From: Bacillota bacterium
GTDB lineage: Bacteria; Bacillota; UBA4882; UBA8346
Length of the DNA stretch: 28,622 bases
Assembly: GCA_023436305.1 (NCBI GenBank)
Contig: JAEZJQ010000035.1
Coordinates: 1-28,622, forward strand
Reading direction: 5' to 3'
Numbering within the stretch: the stretch's first letter is position 1; each line of letters opens with the position of its first letter. Of this stretch, positions 15,081 to 22,760 are shown in pieces. Both the position numbers and the translations under genes were made by a program. The notes under the pieces are model-generated. The model was not told where the DNA came from, made no database searches, and saw only the letters and a list, made by a program, of their open reading frames with translations.

Positions 15081-16013
15081 ATGCGCTTATTTTTATTGTT
15101 CATTCCGATATTAAGTTTAGGAATCGCGGTAATATTTGGTTCCTCTCCGGTGTCCGCTTCCGAATTGGATTTGAATGCGAATTTTGCTGTGCTGATAGAT
15201 TATACCACCGGCCAGATTTTATATCAGAAAAACGCTTTCGTCCGGCGTCCTCCGGCCAGCACCACCAAAATCCTTACCTCCATCATTGCCATTGAAAAAG
15301 GAAATTTACAGCGAACCGTTATCGCGAGTCGAAACGCCTCTAGAGCCGATGGCTCTTCCATTTACCTGAAAACTGGAGAAGCGCATAGTTTAAAGGAATT
15401 ATTGTATGGGATTTTATTAAATTCAGGAAATGACGCATCCATAGCGGTAGCCGAAGATCTGGCCGGTTCGGAACCTAAATTCGCGGAATGGATGACAACT
15501 AAAGCCCACCAGATTGGGGCTATCGACAGTAATTTTAAAAATTGCAACGGGTTACCCGCCCGGGAACATTATAGCACCGCTTACGATTTGGCGGTAATTG
15601 CCCGCTATGCGCTCCATAATCCGGTTTTTGCCGATATGGTGGGAACTAAACGGAAATTAATTCCGTGGCCGGGGAACTCTTCTGAACGGATTTTTGTTAA
15701 TCACAACAAGCTATTATGGCGTTACCAGTTTGCTGATGGGGTAAAAACCGGTTATACCGAGGAAGCCGGTGGGTGTTTGGTATCATCGGCCACCAAGGGG
15801 GGCCATCGTCTCATTGCGGTAGTGTTAAAAAGTAAGGATATTTATGGCGATTCCACCCAATTGTTTGATTATGGATTTGAGAACTATCAATTGTTGACAA
15901 CGGTTATCCCATTTCGAGTTAATGCCGCCCGTGTTTCACCGGCGCTTCATCGCGTAATCAATCCCGCGACATATGCCCATATTCCCGAGAAAAACCTGAA
16001 AAGAGCAAACTAA
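15081..16013 (+). CDS. D-alanyl-D-alanine carboxypeptidase (DacF/PBP5-like serine peptidase)
   Basis: This 310-residue low-molecular-weight penicillin-binding protein removes the terminal D-Ala from peptidoglycan stem peptides outside the membrane. It has an N-terminal signal peptide (hydrophobic core 3-20, likely cleavage near SASA-S/E about residue 27). The three catalytic motifs are complete: Ser60-TT-Lys63, Ser115-Gly-Asn117 and Lys222-Thr-Gly224. It is shorter than PBP5/DacA (about 400) because the C-terminal beta-domain and amphipathic anchor are largely missing, so it may be soluble or only loosely attached. It lies next to the DUF2953-ytfJ pair, as dacF-type genes often do in Clostridia, which suggests a role in spore cortex. 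The ATG has a weak site (GGGTGA at 5 nt). Confidence 0.9.
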   Translation: MRLFLLFIPILSLGIAVIFGSSPVSASELDLNANFAVLIDYTTGQILYQKNAFVRRPPASTTKILTSIIAIEKGNLQRTVIASRNASRADGSSIYLKTGEAHSLKELLYGILLNSGNDASIAVAEDLAGSEPKFAEWMTTKAHQIGAIDSNFKNCNGLPAREHYSTAYDLAVIARYALHNPVFADMVGTKRKLIPWPGNSSERIFVNHNKLLWRYQFADGVKTGYTEEAGGCLVSSATKGGHRLIAVVLKSKDIYGDSTQLFDYGFENYQLLTTVIPFRVNAARVSPALHRVINPATYAHIPEKNLKRAN

Positions 16014-16019
16014 CATGAC

Positions 16020-16035
16020 TGTGATTCGCGTCACA
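16020..16035. promoter_or_regulatory. CRP/FNR-like palindrome
   Basis: TGTGATTCGCGTCACA is a perfect TGTGA-N6-TCACA palindrome, 7 nt after the carboxypeptidase stop and about 73 bp upstream of the tRNA promoter -35. It matches the half-sites of CRP-family regulators, but it could equally be a short hairpin at the end of the mRNA. No regulator gene is in view. Confidence 0.35.
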
Positions 16036-16107
16036 TCCATCCGTGACCCAAATTTGGTAAGATGAACCAATTTCAGTGTTAATAATCGGTTAAAAGATAA
16101 AAGTTGC

Positions 16108-16136
16108 TTGACGAAGCTTGCCGCCAATGCTATAAT
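16108..16136 (+). promoter_or_regulatory. Strong sigma-A promoter of tRNA-Leu
   Basis: TTGACG (16108-16113) and a consensus TATAAT (16131-16136) are separated by exactly 17 bp. The -10 ends 10 nt before the mature tRNA, so the primary transcript has almost no leader. Confidence 0.85.
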
Positions 16137-16146
16137 TTTTATACGT

Positions 16147-16228
16147 GCGAGTGTGGCGGAATGGCAGACGCGCTAGACTTAGGATCTAGTGGGCAACCGT
16201 GCGGGTTCAAGTCCCGCCTCTCGCACCA
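16147..16228 (+). tRNA. tRNA-Leu (anticodon UAG)
   Basis: The 82-nt cloverleaf includes an encoded CCA end. The anticodon stem CTAGA/TCTAG (16173-16177, 16185-16189) encloses loop CTTAGGA with anticodon TAG at 16180-16182, reading CUA and related CUN codons. The T arm is GCGGG-TTCAAGT-CCCGC. The D arm region carries GGCAGACGCG, and a short variable arm follows the anticodon stem. The acceptor pairs GCGAGTG with CTCTCGC, giving one T-T mismatch at the sixth pair. A perfect promoter precedes it and a hairpin follows. Confidence 0.95.
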
Positions 16229-16258
16229 GTGCTTGCTTTTATGGATCATGAGTTGATT

Positions 16259-16295
16259 ACCCCTGAAAGCGCGTAAGCGCGAACGGGGTTATTTT
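16259..16295 (+). terminator. Probable terminator downstream of tRNA-Leu
   Basis: ACCCC and GGGGT enclose an inner GCGC-GTAA-GCGC hairpin and are followed by a T-rich stretch (TATTTTATT). The remaining 200 bp before tig holds a 15-nt palindrome AGGATTTTAAATCCT (16407-16421), an AT-rich tract and no gene; I could not fix a convincing tig promoter. Confidence 0.55.
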
Positions 16296-16496
16296 ATTGG
16301 CAGATAATATTATCCGAAAAGCTTGGCTTTTGATGGCTAAAATTATGCTGAAGTAACGCTTCAAATTGAAATGATTAATTTTAAATTTCGTTTTTACATA
16401 AAAGAGAGGATTTTAAATCCTACTTGTCGAAATGCAGATTGAACGCAAAATTTTTTTGCAAACGCATATATATAGAACAGATTCGGAGGAGCATAA

Positions 16497-17786
16497 ATGC
16501 AATTTAACCTGGAAAAGCTAGACAAGAATTTCGTTGTAATGACGGTAACGGTGAACGAAACCGAAGTGGATGATGCTATTGCTGAAGGTTATAAACGAGT
16601 AGTGAATAAAGTTAATTTGCCGGGATTCCGCAAGGGGCATATTCCACGGCATATTCTTGAAGCTCAGTTCGGCAAGGAAGTTTTCTATGAAGACGCCATG
16701 GACATTTTGGTTGCCAAAGGTTATAGCCAGGGAATTATCGATTTGAAAATTGAACCCATTGCCAAGCCGCAGCTTGAGGTCAAGGATCTCATTGAACAGG
16801 GCAAACCATTCACTTTTCAAATTAATGTAGAGGTTTTACCTGAAGTAAAGCTTGGCCAGTATAAAAACTTAAAGGTTGAAAAAGTCATCAATGTCATTGA
16901 AGACGTTCAAGTCAGCGAACAGTTGGAAGCTTTACGACAACGCCACGCGGAAATGGTGTTGAGCGACAAGTCGGAATTGGAAAAAGGAGACTTCGCGGTC
17001 ATTGATTTCGAAGGTTTTATCGATGGAGCTCCGTTTGCGGGCGGGGCCGCTCAGAGCTATACTCTGGAAATCGGTTCCGAAAGTTTTATTCCGGGTTTTG
17101 AAGAGCAATTAATTGGAATGAAAGTGGGAACCGAAAAGGATATTACGGTAAAATTTCCGGATGATTACCATAGCGCTGATTTAGCCAGTAAAGACGCTGT
17201 TTTTAAGGTGAATTTGAAAGAGATTAAAAATAAGGAATTACCGGAACTTGACGATGAATTTGCTAAGAGCATTGGCAAATATGAAAGTATTGATCAATTA
17301 AAAGCGGACTTAAAAGAAAAATTGACCAAAAACGCCGAGCGGGAGGCGGAGGCCAAATTTACCCAGGCTGTGATTGATAAAGCGGTAGACAACTCCGAAC
17401 TTGAGGTTCCTGAAACATTAATTCAGCAAGAAGTTGCGGAATTGGTCCATCGCTTTGAACATAATCTTTCCCATCAAGGGTTAACCATGGAGCATTACCA
17501 GCAGTATACCAATAAAACCGAAGAGCAGATTTTGGAGGACTTCCAGCCCGAAGCCGTTAAACGGATTAAAACCGACTTGGTGTTGAACAGTATTGCCAAA
17601 GCGGAAAATATTGAAGTTCAACCCGAGGAGTTGGAAGCCAAGATCATAGAATTGGCCGCTATGTACCAAGTCAAAGATCCTCAGAAACTGCGGCGCGATC
17701 TCTTGAAGAACGGCCGGCTCGGTGATGTGGAACAGGCGATTTTATTAGAAAAGACCACGGATTATATTAAACAACTTGTAAAATAA
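16497..17786 (+). CDS. tig: Trigger factor
   Basis: This 429-residue ribosome-associated chaperone and peptidyl-prolyl isomerase meets nascent chains at the exit tunnel. The ribosome-binding signature GFRKGHIP lies at residues 43-50 in the N-terminal domain. The FKBP-type isomerase domain follows (about 150-245, including GDFAVIDFEGFIDG and IPGFEEQLIGMKVG). The long helical C-terminal chaperone domain runs to the end. Length and order match Firmicute trigger factors. The ATG has a strong GGAGGA site. The tig-clpP-clpX-lonB order is conserved in Clostridia-like genomes. clpP follows after a 52-bp gap. Confidence 0.97.
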   Translation: MQFNLEKLDKNFVVMTVTVNETEVDDAIAEGYKRVVNKVNLPGFRKGHIPRHILEAQFGKEVFYEDAMDILVAKGYSQGIIDLKIEPIAKPQLEVKDLIEQGKPFTFQINVEVLPEVKLGQYKNLKVEKVINVIEDVQVSEQLEALRQRHAEMVLSDKSELEKGDFAVIDFEGFIDGAPFAGGAAQSYTLEIGSESFIPGFEEQLIGMKVGTEKDITVKFPDDYHSADLASKDAVFKVNLKEIKNKELPELDDEFAKSIGKYESIDQLKADLKEKLTKNAEREAEAKFTQAVIDKAVDNSELEVPETLIQQEVAELVHRFEHNLSHQGLTMEHYQQYTNKTEEQILEDFQPEAVKRIKTDLVLNSIAKAENIEVQPEELEAKIIELAAMYQVKDPQKLRRDLLKNGRLGDVEQAILLEKTTDYIKQLVK

Positions 17787-17838
17787 CCAATTGAATAAAA
17801 AAACCATCTTGCAGGGGAAACCTAAAGGAGGTAAAAAC

Positions 17839-18432
17839 ATGAATTTAGTCCCAATGGTAGTTGAACAAACCAATCGTGGCGAACGAGCTTATGATATCTT
17901 TTCCCGGCTGTTAAAAGAACGGATCGTCTTTATCGGGGGGCCGATTGATGATAATGTGTCTAACTTAGTAATTGCGCAACTCTTATTTCTACAATCCGAA
18001 GATCCGGAAAAGGATATTTTTGTTTATATTAACAGCCCGGGTGGCGCGGTGTATTCAGGGCTTGCTATTTACGACACGATTCAATATATACGGCCCCAGG
18101 TTGCGACTATATGTATGGGGATCGCGGCCAGCATGGCCGCAGTGTTGCTGTCGGCGGGAGCGAAAGGGAAACGTTATATCCTGCCGTATTCACGCGTATT
18201 AATTCATCAGCCGCATATGCAAGGCGGAGTTGGTGGTCAGGCGACGGATATTGATATTCAAGCCCGGGAAATATTACGGTTACGGGAAATCGGCAATAAG
18301 ATTTTAGTGAAACATACGGGGCAGCCCTTGGAAAAGATTGAGCGGGATGTGGACCGTGATTTCTGGATGTCTGCGGAAGAAGCGAAAGAATATGGGATTG
18401 TTGATGAAATTTTTGATAGTCAAAAGAAGTAG
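17839..18432 (+). CDS. clpP: ATP-dependent Clp protease proteolytic subunit
   Basis: This 197-residue serine peptidase forms the tetradecameric barrel of ClpXP. The catalytic triad is visible: Ser98 in GIAASMAAV, His123 in LIHQP and Asp (about 174) in RDVDRDFW. The GGAVYSG oxyanion loop and QATDIDIQAREIL handle helix are conserved. The residue after the catalytic serine-methionine is Ala rather than the usual Gly (ASMAA for ASMGA). ATG 17839 is the start, with AAAGGAGG 8 nt upstream; a longer reading from 17791 lacks one. The gene is immediately upstream of its unfoldase partner clpX, 44 bp away. Confidence 0.97.
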   Translation: MNLVPMVVEQTNRGERAYDIFSRLLKERIVFIGGPIDDNVSNLVIAQLLFLQSEDPEKDIFVYINSPGGAVYSGLAIYDTIQYIRPQVATICMGIAASMAAVLLSAGAKGKRYILPYSRVLIHQPHMQGGVGGQATDIDIQAREILRLREIGNKILVKHTGQPLEKIERDVDRDFWMSAEEAKEYGIVDEIFDSQKK

Positions 18433-18476
18433 TTATAGCGCGGGATAGGTCTGGCGCTGAAATGAGGTGAAATTAT

Positions 18477-19736
18477 TTGAAATTTGGAGATGAAAAAGGC
18501 CAATTGAAATGTTCTTTTTGTGGGAAAGCCCAAGAACAGGTAAAAAAATTAATCGCCGGTCCTGGAGTATACATTTGCGATGAATGCATCGAACTCTGCA
18601 ATGAGATCATTGATGAAGAGTTAAATGAGGAAGTTAGCCTTGATTTAAGCAATAATCCTAAACCCAAAGAAATTAAGGAAATTTTGGACCAATATGTGAT
18701 TGGCCAGGAAGACGCCAAGAAGATTTTGTCGGTGGCGGTATACAATCACTATAAACGGATTAATTCCGAAGAGCGTTTTGAAGATGTGGAACTGCAAAAA
18801 AGCAATATTTTATTGCTGGGACCCACCGGATGTGGTAAAACTTTATTAGCTCAAACGTTGGCCAAGATTTTAAATGTTCCGTTCGCCATCGCCGATGCGA
18901 CTTCATTGACCGAAGCCGGATATGTTGGAGAAGATGTTGAAAATATTCTTCTCAAGTTGATTCAGGCGGCTGACTTTGATGTGGAGCGAGCTGAACGCGG
19001 GATTATTTATATCGATGAGGTTGACAAGATTGCCCGGAAATCGGAGAATCCTTCCATCACTAGAGATGTTTCCGGTGAAGGCGTACAGCAGGCATTATTG
19101 AAAATTCTGGAAGGGACCATCGCCTCGGTACCGCCTCAAGGTGGCCGTAAGCACCCTCACCAGGAATTTATTCAACTGGATACCACCAATATCCTGTTTA
19201 TTTGCGGAGGCGCTTTCGAAGGGATTGAAAAAATCATCGAAAATCGGACCGGCAAGAAAACCATGGGCTTTGGCGCCGAGGTCCGTTCCAGACAAGAGAA
19301 ACCACTTGGCCAAATTTTGCGGCAAATTATGCCGGAGGATTTATTGAAATTTGGTTTAATCCCTGAATTTGTCGGCCGGTTACCGGTAGTTGTGGCTTTG
19401 GATGCTTTGGATGATAAAGCATTGGTTCAAATTTTAACCGAGCCTAAGAATGCCTTGGTTAAGCAGTTTCAAAAGTTGTTTGAACTCGATAATATTGAGT
19501 TGTCCTTTGAACCGGAGGCTTTGGAATCCATATCCAAGCTAGCCGTGAAACGGAATACCGGCGCCCGGGGCCTCAGGGCGATTATCGAGAAGTTAACCCT
19601 GGAGATGATGTACGAGATGCCGTCGCGGGCTGACATCAAACGTTGTATTATAACCAAGAGTATGGTGGAAGAAAAGGCCGATCCGATTATTATCCCCGTG
19701 GAACCACGAAAGAAGAAAAAGGAAGAAACCGCTTAA
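18477..19736 (+). CDS. clpX: ATP-dependent Clp protease ATP-binding subunit ClpX
   Basis: This 419-residue AAA+ unfoldase recognises substrates and feeds them into ClpP. It has the N-terminal C4 zinc-binding domain (CSFC ... CDEC, residues about 13-38), Walker A GPTGCGKT (about 118-125), Walker B IIYIDEVDK, the pore-region AGYVGEDVE, the ClpP-docking segment close to KKTMGFGAEV, and the sensor-2 GARGLRAI. The start is a TTG at 18477, with AGGTGA 6 nt upstream. It ends in a Lys/Glu-rich tail, followed by a terminator that separates it from lonB. Confidence 0.97.
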   Translation: MKFGDEKGQLKCSFCGKAQEQVKKLIAGPGVYICDECIELCNEIIDEELNEEVSLDLSNNPKPKEIKEILDQYVIGQEDAKKILSVAVYNHYKRINSEERFEDVELQKSNILLLGPTGCGKTLLAQTLAKILNVPFAIADATSLTEAGYVGEDVENILLKLIQAADFDVERAERGIIYIDEVDKIARKSENPSITRDVSGEGVQQALLKILEGTIASVPPQGGRKHPHQEFIQLDTTNILFICGGAFEGIEKIIENRTGKKTMGFGAEVRSRQEKPLGQILRQIMPEDLLKFGLIPEFVGRLPVVVALDALDDKALVQILTEPKNALVKQFQKLFELDNIELSFEPEALESISKLAVKRNTGARGLRAIIEKLTLEMMYEMPSRADIKRCIITKSMVEEKADPIIIPVEPRKKKKEETA

Positions 19737-19743
19737 AATATTA

Positions 19744-19769
19744 AGAGCGCCGTAATGGGCGCTTTTTTA
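19744..19769 (+). terminator. Rho-independent terminator after clpX
   Basis: AGCGCC and GGCGCT form a compact stem with a 6-nt loop, followed by six T residues. This ends the tig-clpP-clpX unit. Confidence 0.88.
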
Positions 19770-19879
19770 TTTAGAAGTCATATCCACCCCGGCTTTGCCG
19801 TGAGAGAGCCTGCGCCCTACACTAATTATATCTTATGTTACTACGTCACTACTCTGTTCCCTATATTTTTATCCCGGGA

Positions 19880-19908
19880 GTTTAAATCCGAATATTTTGG
19901 CGATACTA
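19880..19908 (+). promoter_or_regulatory. Candidate sigma-F (forespore) promoter of lonB
   Basis: GTTTA (19880-19884) and GGCGATACTA (19899-19908), 14 bp apart, fit the published Bacillus sigma-F elements GYWTA and GGNRANANTW at every constrained position. Spacing is one base short of the usual 15. lonB of B. subtilis is forespore-expressed, so location and known regulation agree. Confidence 0.55.
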
Positions 19909-19971
19909 ATCATGAATTCTGCGCTCGCGTGTAAGGCAAATCGCGTGCGCGCGCCGAAAGGAGCATGCGGG

Positions 19972-21639
19972 ATGGAATTTGTGACCAATATAATTGGATT
20001 AATCAACCTTTTTTTCGCCATCGTCATCGGCCTTTACTTTTGGAATCTACTGCGATCGCAGCAGGGGAATAAAATGGCGGTGGATCGGGAATCCCGGAAG
20101 GAAATGGAGAAATTGCAGCGGCTTCGCCGGATTTCCTTGACCGAACCTTTGTCGGAAAAAACCCGCCCGGCCAATTTTGCGGAGATTATCGGGCAGGATG
20201 ATGGGTTAAAATCCTTACGGGCGGCATTATGCGGCCCCAATCCGCAACATGTGATTCTTTATGGACCTCCCGGAATCGGAAAGACAGCGGCGGCCAGGGT
20301 AATTCTGGAGGAGGCCAAAAAACAGCCTTTATCACCCTTTAAGGAAAATGCCAAATTTGTAGAGATCGATGCCACCACTGCCCGGTTCGATGACCGGGGT
20401 ATTGCCGATCCGTTAATCGGTTCCGTCCACGATCCGATTTATCAGGGGGCGGGACCGCTCGGAATCGCCGGAATACCTCAACCCAAACCCGGGGCGGTAA
20501 CCAAAGCGCATGGCGGGCTTTTATTCATCGATGAAATTGGTGAATTGCACCCGGTTCAGATGAATAAGCTGTTAAAAGTCTTGGAAGATCGGAAAGTTTA
20601 TTTGGAGAGCGCGTATTATAGCTCTGAGGATGCTAATATACCCAACCATATTCACGATATCTTCCAAAACGGACTACCGGCCGATTTTCGATTGGTGGGG
20701 GCGACTACCCGCACTCCCCAGGAGATTCCACCGGCAATTCGTTCCCGTTGCGTGGAGATCTTTTTTCAAAACTTGTCGCCCGCCGATATTCGAAGAATTG
20801 CCACCAATGCCATTTGCAAGATTAATTTTGAGTTTGAACCGGGTGTGCTCGATCTAATTACCAAATACGCCACCAATGGCCGGGATGCGGTGAATTTAAT
20901 TCAAATTACGGCCGGGCTTGCCATAACCGAAGGGCGTAAAAAAATCGGAGTGCGGGATATTGAATGGGTAATTCATAGCGGACAATATTCACCCCGGCCC
21001 AATATCAAAGTTCCTGCCCAGCCGCAGGTAGGGTACGTAAATGGGTTGGCGGTATTCGGGCCGAATATGGGCGCGGTGATTCAAGTGGAGGTTTCGGCCA
21101 TTCCGGTGGAACCGGGTCAAGGAAAAGTGATTACCACCGGAGTGGTGGATGAAGAAGAAATGGGCCAGTCCGGCCGTACCATTCGCCGGAAGAGCATGGC
21201 CCGGGGTTCAGTGGAAAATGTATTAACGGCAATTCGCAAATTTCTTGACGTGAATCCTAATGATTACGAGATCCATATTAATTTCCCCGGGGGGGTTCCC
21301 ATTGATGGCCCTTCTGCCGGAATTACATTAGCCACGGCCATTTATTCAGCGCTTAGCGGACAGATGATTGATAATGAACTGGCCATGACCGGGGAGATAT
21401 CCATCCGGGGTGGAGTAATGCCGGTGGGCGGAATCGTTCCCAAGATTGCTGCCGCCAAGGAAGCCGGGGCCAAACGGATTATCATCCCCAAGGAAAACTG
21501 GCAGGAGATGTTCGAAACTGAAACGGAGATTCAAATTATCCCGGTAGACCGGATCGAGGAAGTGATTAAACTGGCGATTATTAAATCAAATATCGATGTG
21601 CCGGTGTTGATAAGAAACAACGAAGCAATTTTGGCCTAA
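19972..21639 (+). CDS. lonB: ATP-dependent protease LonB (membrane-anchored, sporulation-type)
   Basis: This 555-residue LonB protease has an N-terminal membrane helix (residues 4-26) in place of the large substrate-binding domain of LonA. The AAA+ module has Walker A GPPGIGKT (98-105) and Walker B LLFIDEIGEL. The C-terminal Lon protease domain has the catalytic Ser448 (DGPSAGITL) and Lys491 (GGIVPKIAAAK), 43 residues apart as in Lon enzymes. In Bacillus LonB acts in the forespore. ATG 19972 is the start because AAAGGAG lies 8 nt upstream. The longer reading from 19897 would place the sigma-F-like -10 element inside the gene. Confidence 0.94.
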   Translation: MEFVTNIIGLINLFFAIVIGLYFWNLLRSQQGNKMAVDRESRKEMEKLQRLRRISLTEPLSEKTRPANFAEIIGQDDGLKSLRAALCGPNPQHVILYGPPGIGKTAAARVILEEAKKQPLSPFKENAKFVEIDATTARFDDRGIADPLIGSVHDPIYQGAGPLGIAGIPQPKPGAVTKAHGGLLFIDEIGELHPVQMNKLLKVLEDRKVYLESAYYSSEDANIPNHIHDIFQNGLPADFRLVGATTRTPQEIPPAIRSRCVEIFFQNLSPADIRRIATNAICKINFEFEPGVLDLITKYATNGRDAVNLIQITAGLAITEGRKKIGVRDIEWVIHSGQYSPRPNIKVPAQPQVGYVNGLAVFGPNMGAVIQVEVSAIPVEPGQGKVITTGVVDEEEMGQSGRTIRRKSMARGSVENVLTAIRKFLDVNPNDYEIHINFPGGVPIDGPSAGITLATAIYSALSGQMIDNELAMTGEISIRGGVMPVGGIVPKIAAAKEAGAKRIIIPKENWQEMFETETEIQIIPVDRIEEVIKLAIIKSNIDVPVLIRNNEAILA

Positions 21640-21941
21640 ATCGGCCCGGAAATTATCAAATAAAAGGCCTGCATTTAGCAAATAAGCGCAAAACAACATA
21701 CCCTCAGGGCGAAATTAAAGCGATGTGTTAAATCAAAGCCGGTTAACCATCATTTTAAACCGCCCTTATTTTGTTTTGTTGAATCGTCCATTTTTAAAAT
21801 CACTCTATGTTTTACGTAAAGTCATAATCCATAAGCTAAAACCCATATACCACAAGATCTATATCCAATTCACAGCGCTTTTTATTTTTCATATGATAAA
21901 GGGAAAATGGAAAGTAATGGCGAAGTTTCAGGAGGTAAAGG
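21640..21941. other. 302-bp region between lonB and the patatin gene
   Basis: It is AT-rich and without a credible gene. A reading frame at 21725-21964 has no ribosome binding site, unusual composition, and runs across the ribosome binding site and start of the next gene. A perfect 10-bp palindrome TTTACGTAAA (21811-21820) could be an operator. Weak inverted repeats around 21738-21768 lack a clean T tract, so the lonB terminator is not identified. Confidence 0.55.
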
Positions 21942-22754
21942 ATGATGAATTCCCCAGGTTATGAACCGAAAATTGTCTTGGCCCTGGGTGGAGGTGGGGC
22001 AAGGGGTTTTGCGCATATTGGGGTGCTTCAGGTTTTAAAAGAAGCGGGGATAGAGATTTGGGGAATTACCGGAACCAGTATGGGTGCTTTGGTTGGCGCG
22101 ACTTATGCGGTGGGAGCGGACCTTTACTATTTGGAACGGCTTATTGACTATTTAAAGTGGGAAGATCTAATTGACGTTCATCTGCCACGGTTGGGTTTGA
22201 TTGATGGGACCAAAGTGCGGGTTTTGATTGATATTTTAACCAAAAATAAGCGATTTGAAGACCTCTCTTTCAACTTTTGGGCGGTAGCTACCGATTTATT
22301 TACGGGAGAAGAGATTGTCTTTAAAACGGGTTCTATTGTTCCGGCGATTCGGGCCAGCATTTCCATTCCCGGAGTTTTTAAACCGGTGGAACTGGAGGGC
22401 CGGGTTTTGGTGGACGGCGCGGTGGTGGCCGGAGTTCCCGTGGAGGTTGCCCGTCAAATGCAGGGCGATATAGTGGTAGCGGTAAATGTTGGATTTGATC
22501 ATACCAATCACCGGGTGAACAATATTTTCGATGTATTATCCAAGGTCATTGACATTATGGGAAATCAGCTTGATTACTATCAGACCAAGCTTGCCGACAT
22601 GACCATTAAGCCCCAATTGGGTTCCATTGGAACCATGAATTTCGGGCAGGGCCGGGAGTGTGTGGCGATTGGGCGCCATGCGGCTGAGGCCGCCCTCCCC
22701 GAGTTACAAAAAATAATTGCCGCCAAAAAAACATTAATAAAAGATTTGGAGTAA
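21942..22754 (+). CDS. Patatin-like phospholipase/esterase (RssA/YchK type)
   Basis: This 270-residue serine hydrolase has the patatin fold. The oxyanion loop GGGGARG (16-22), nucleophile elbow GTSMG (Ser46) and catalytic dyad Asp158 (VDGAVVAGVP) are all visible. The dyad motif is DGA rather than DGG, a common variant in bacterial members. There is no signal peptide, so it is predicted cytoplasmic. Its lipid or ester substrate is unknown. The start is ATG 21942 behind AGGAGG; an adjacent ATG at 21945 is an equally good choice. The flavoprotein gene starts 6 bp after its stop, so the two are probably co-transcribed. Confidence 0.9.
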   Translation: MMNSPGYEPKIVLALGGGGARGFAHIGVLQVLKEAGIEIWGITGTSMGALVGATYAVGADLYYLERLIDYLKWEDLIDVHLPRLGLIDGTKVRVLIDILTKNKRFEDLSFNFWAVATDLFTGEEIVFKTGSIVPAIRASISIPGVFKPVELEGRVLVDGAVVAGVPVEVARQMQGDIVVAVNVGFDHTNHRVNNIFDVLSKVIDIMGNQLDYYQTKLADMTIKPQLGSIGTMNFGQGRECVAIGRHAAEAALPELQKIIAAKKTLIKDLE

Positions 22755-22760
22755 TTTGCC

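Noticed and set aside
19897..19971. Longer LonB start
   Set aside because: There is no ribosome binding site, and the start would overlap the sigma-F-like -10. ATG 19972 has AAAGGAG 8 nt upstream and begins the membrane helix.
21725..21964. 79-residue reading frame before the patatin gene
   Set aside because: It has no ribosome binding site and odd composition, and its last codons are the ribosome binding site and start of the patatin gene.
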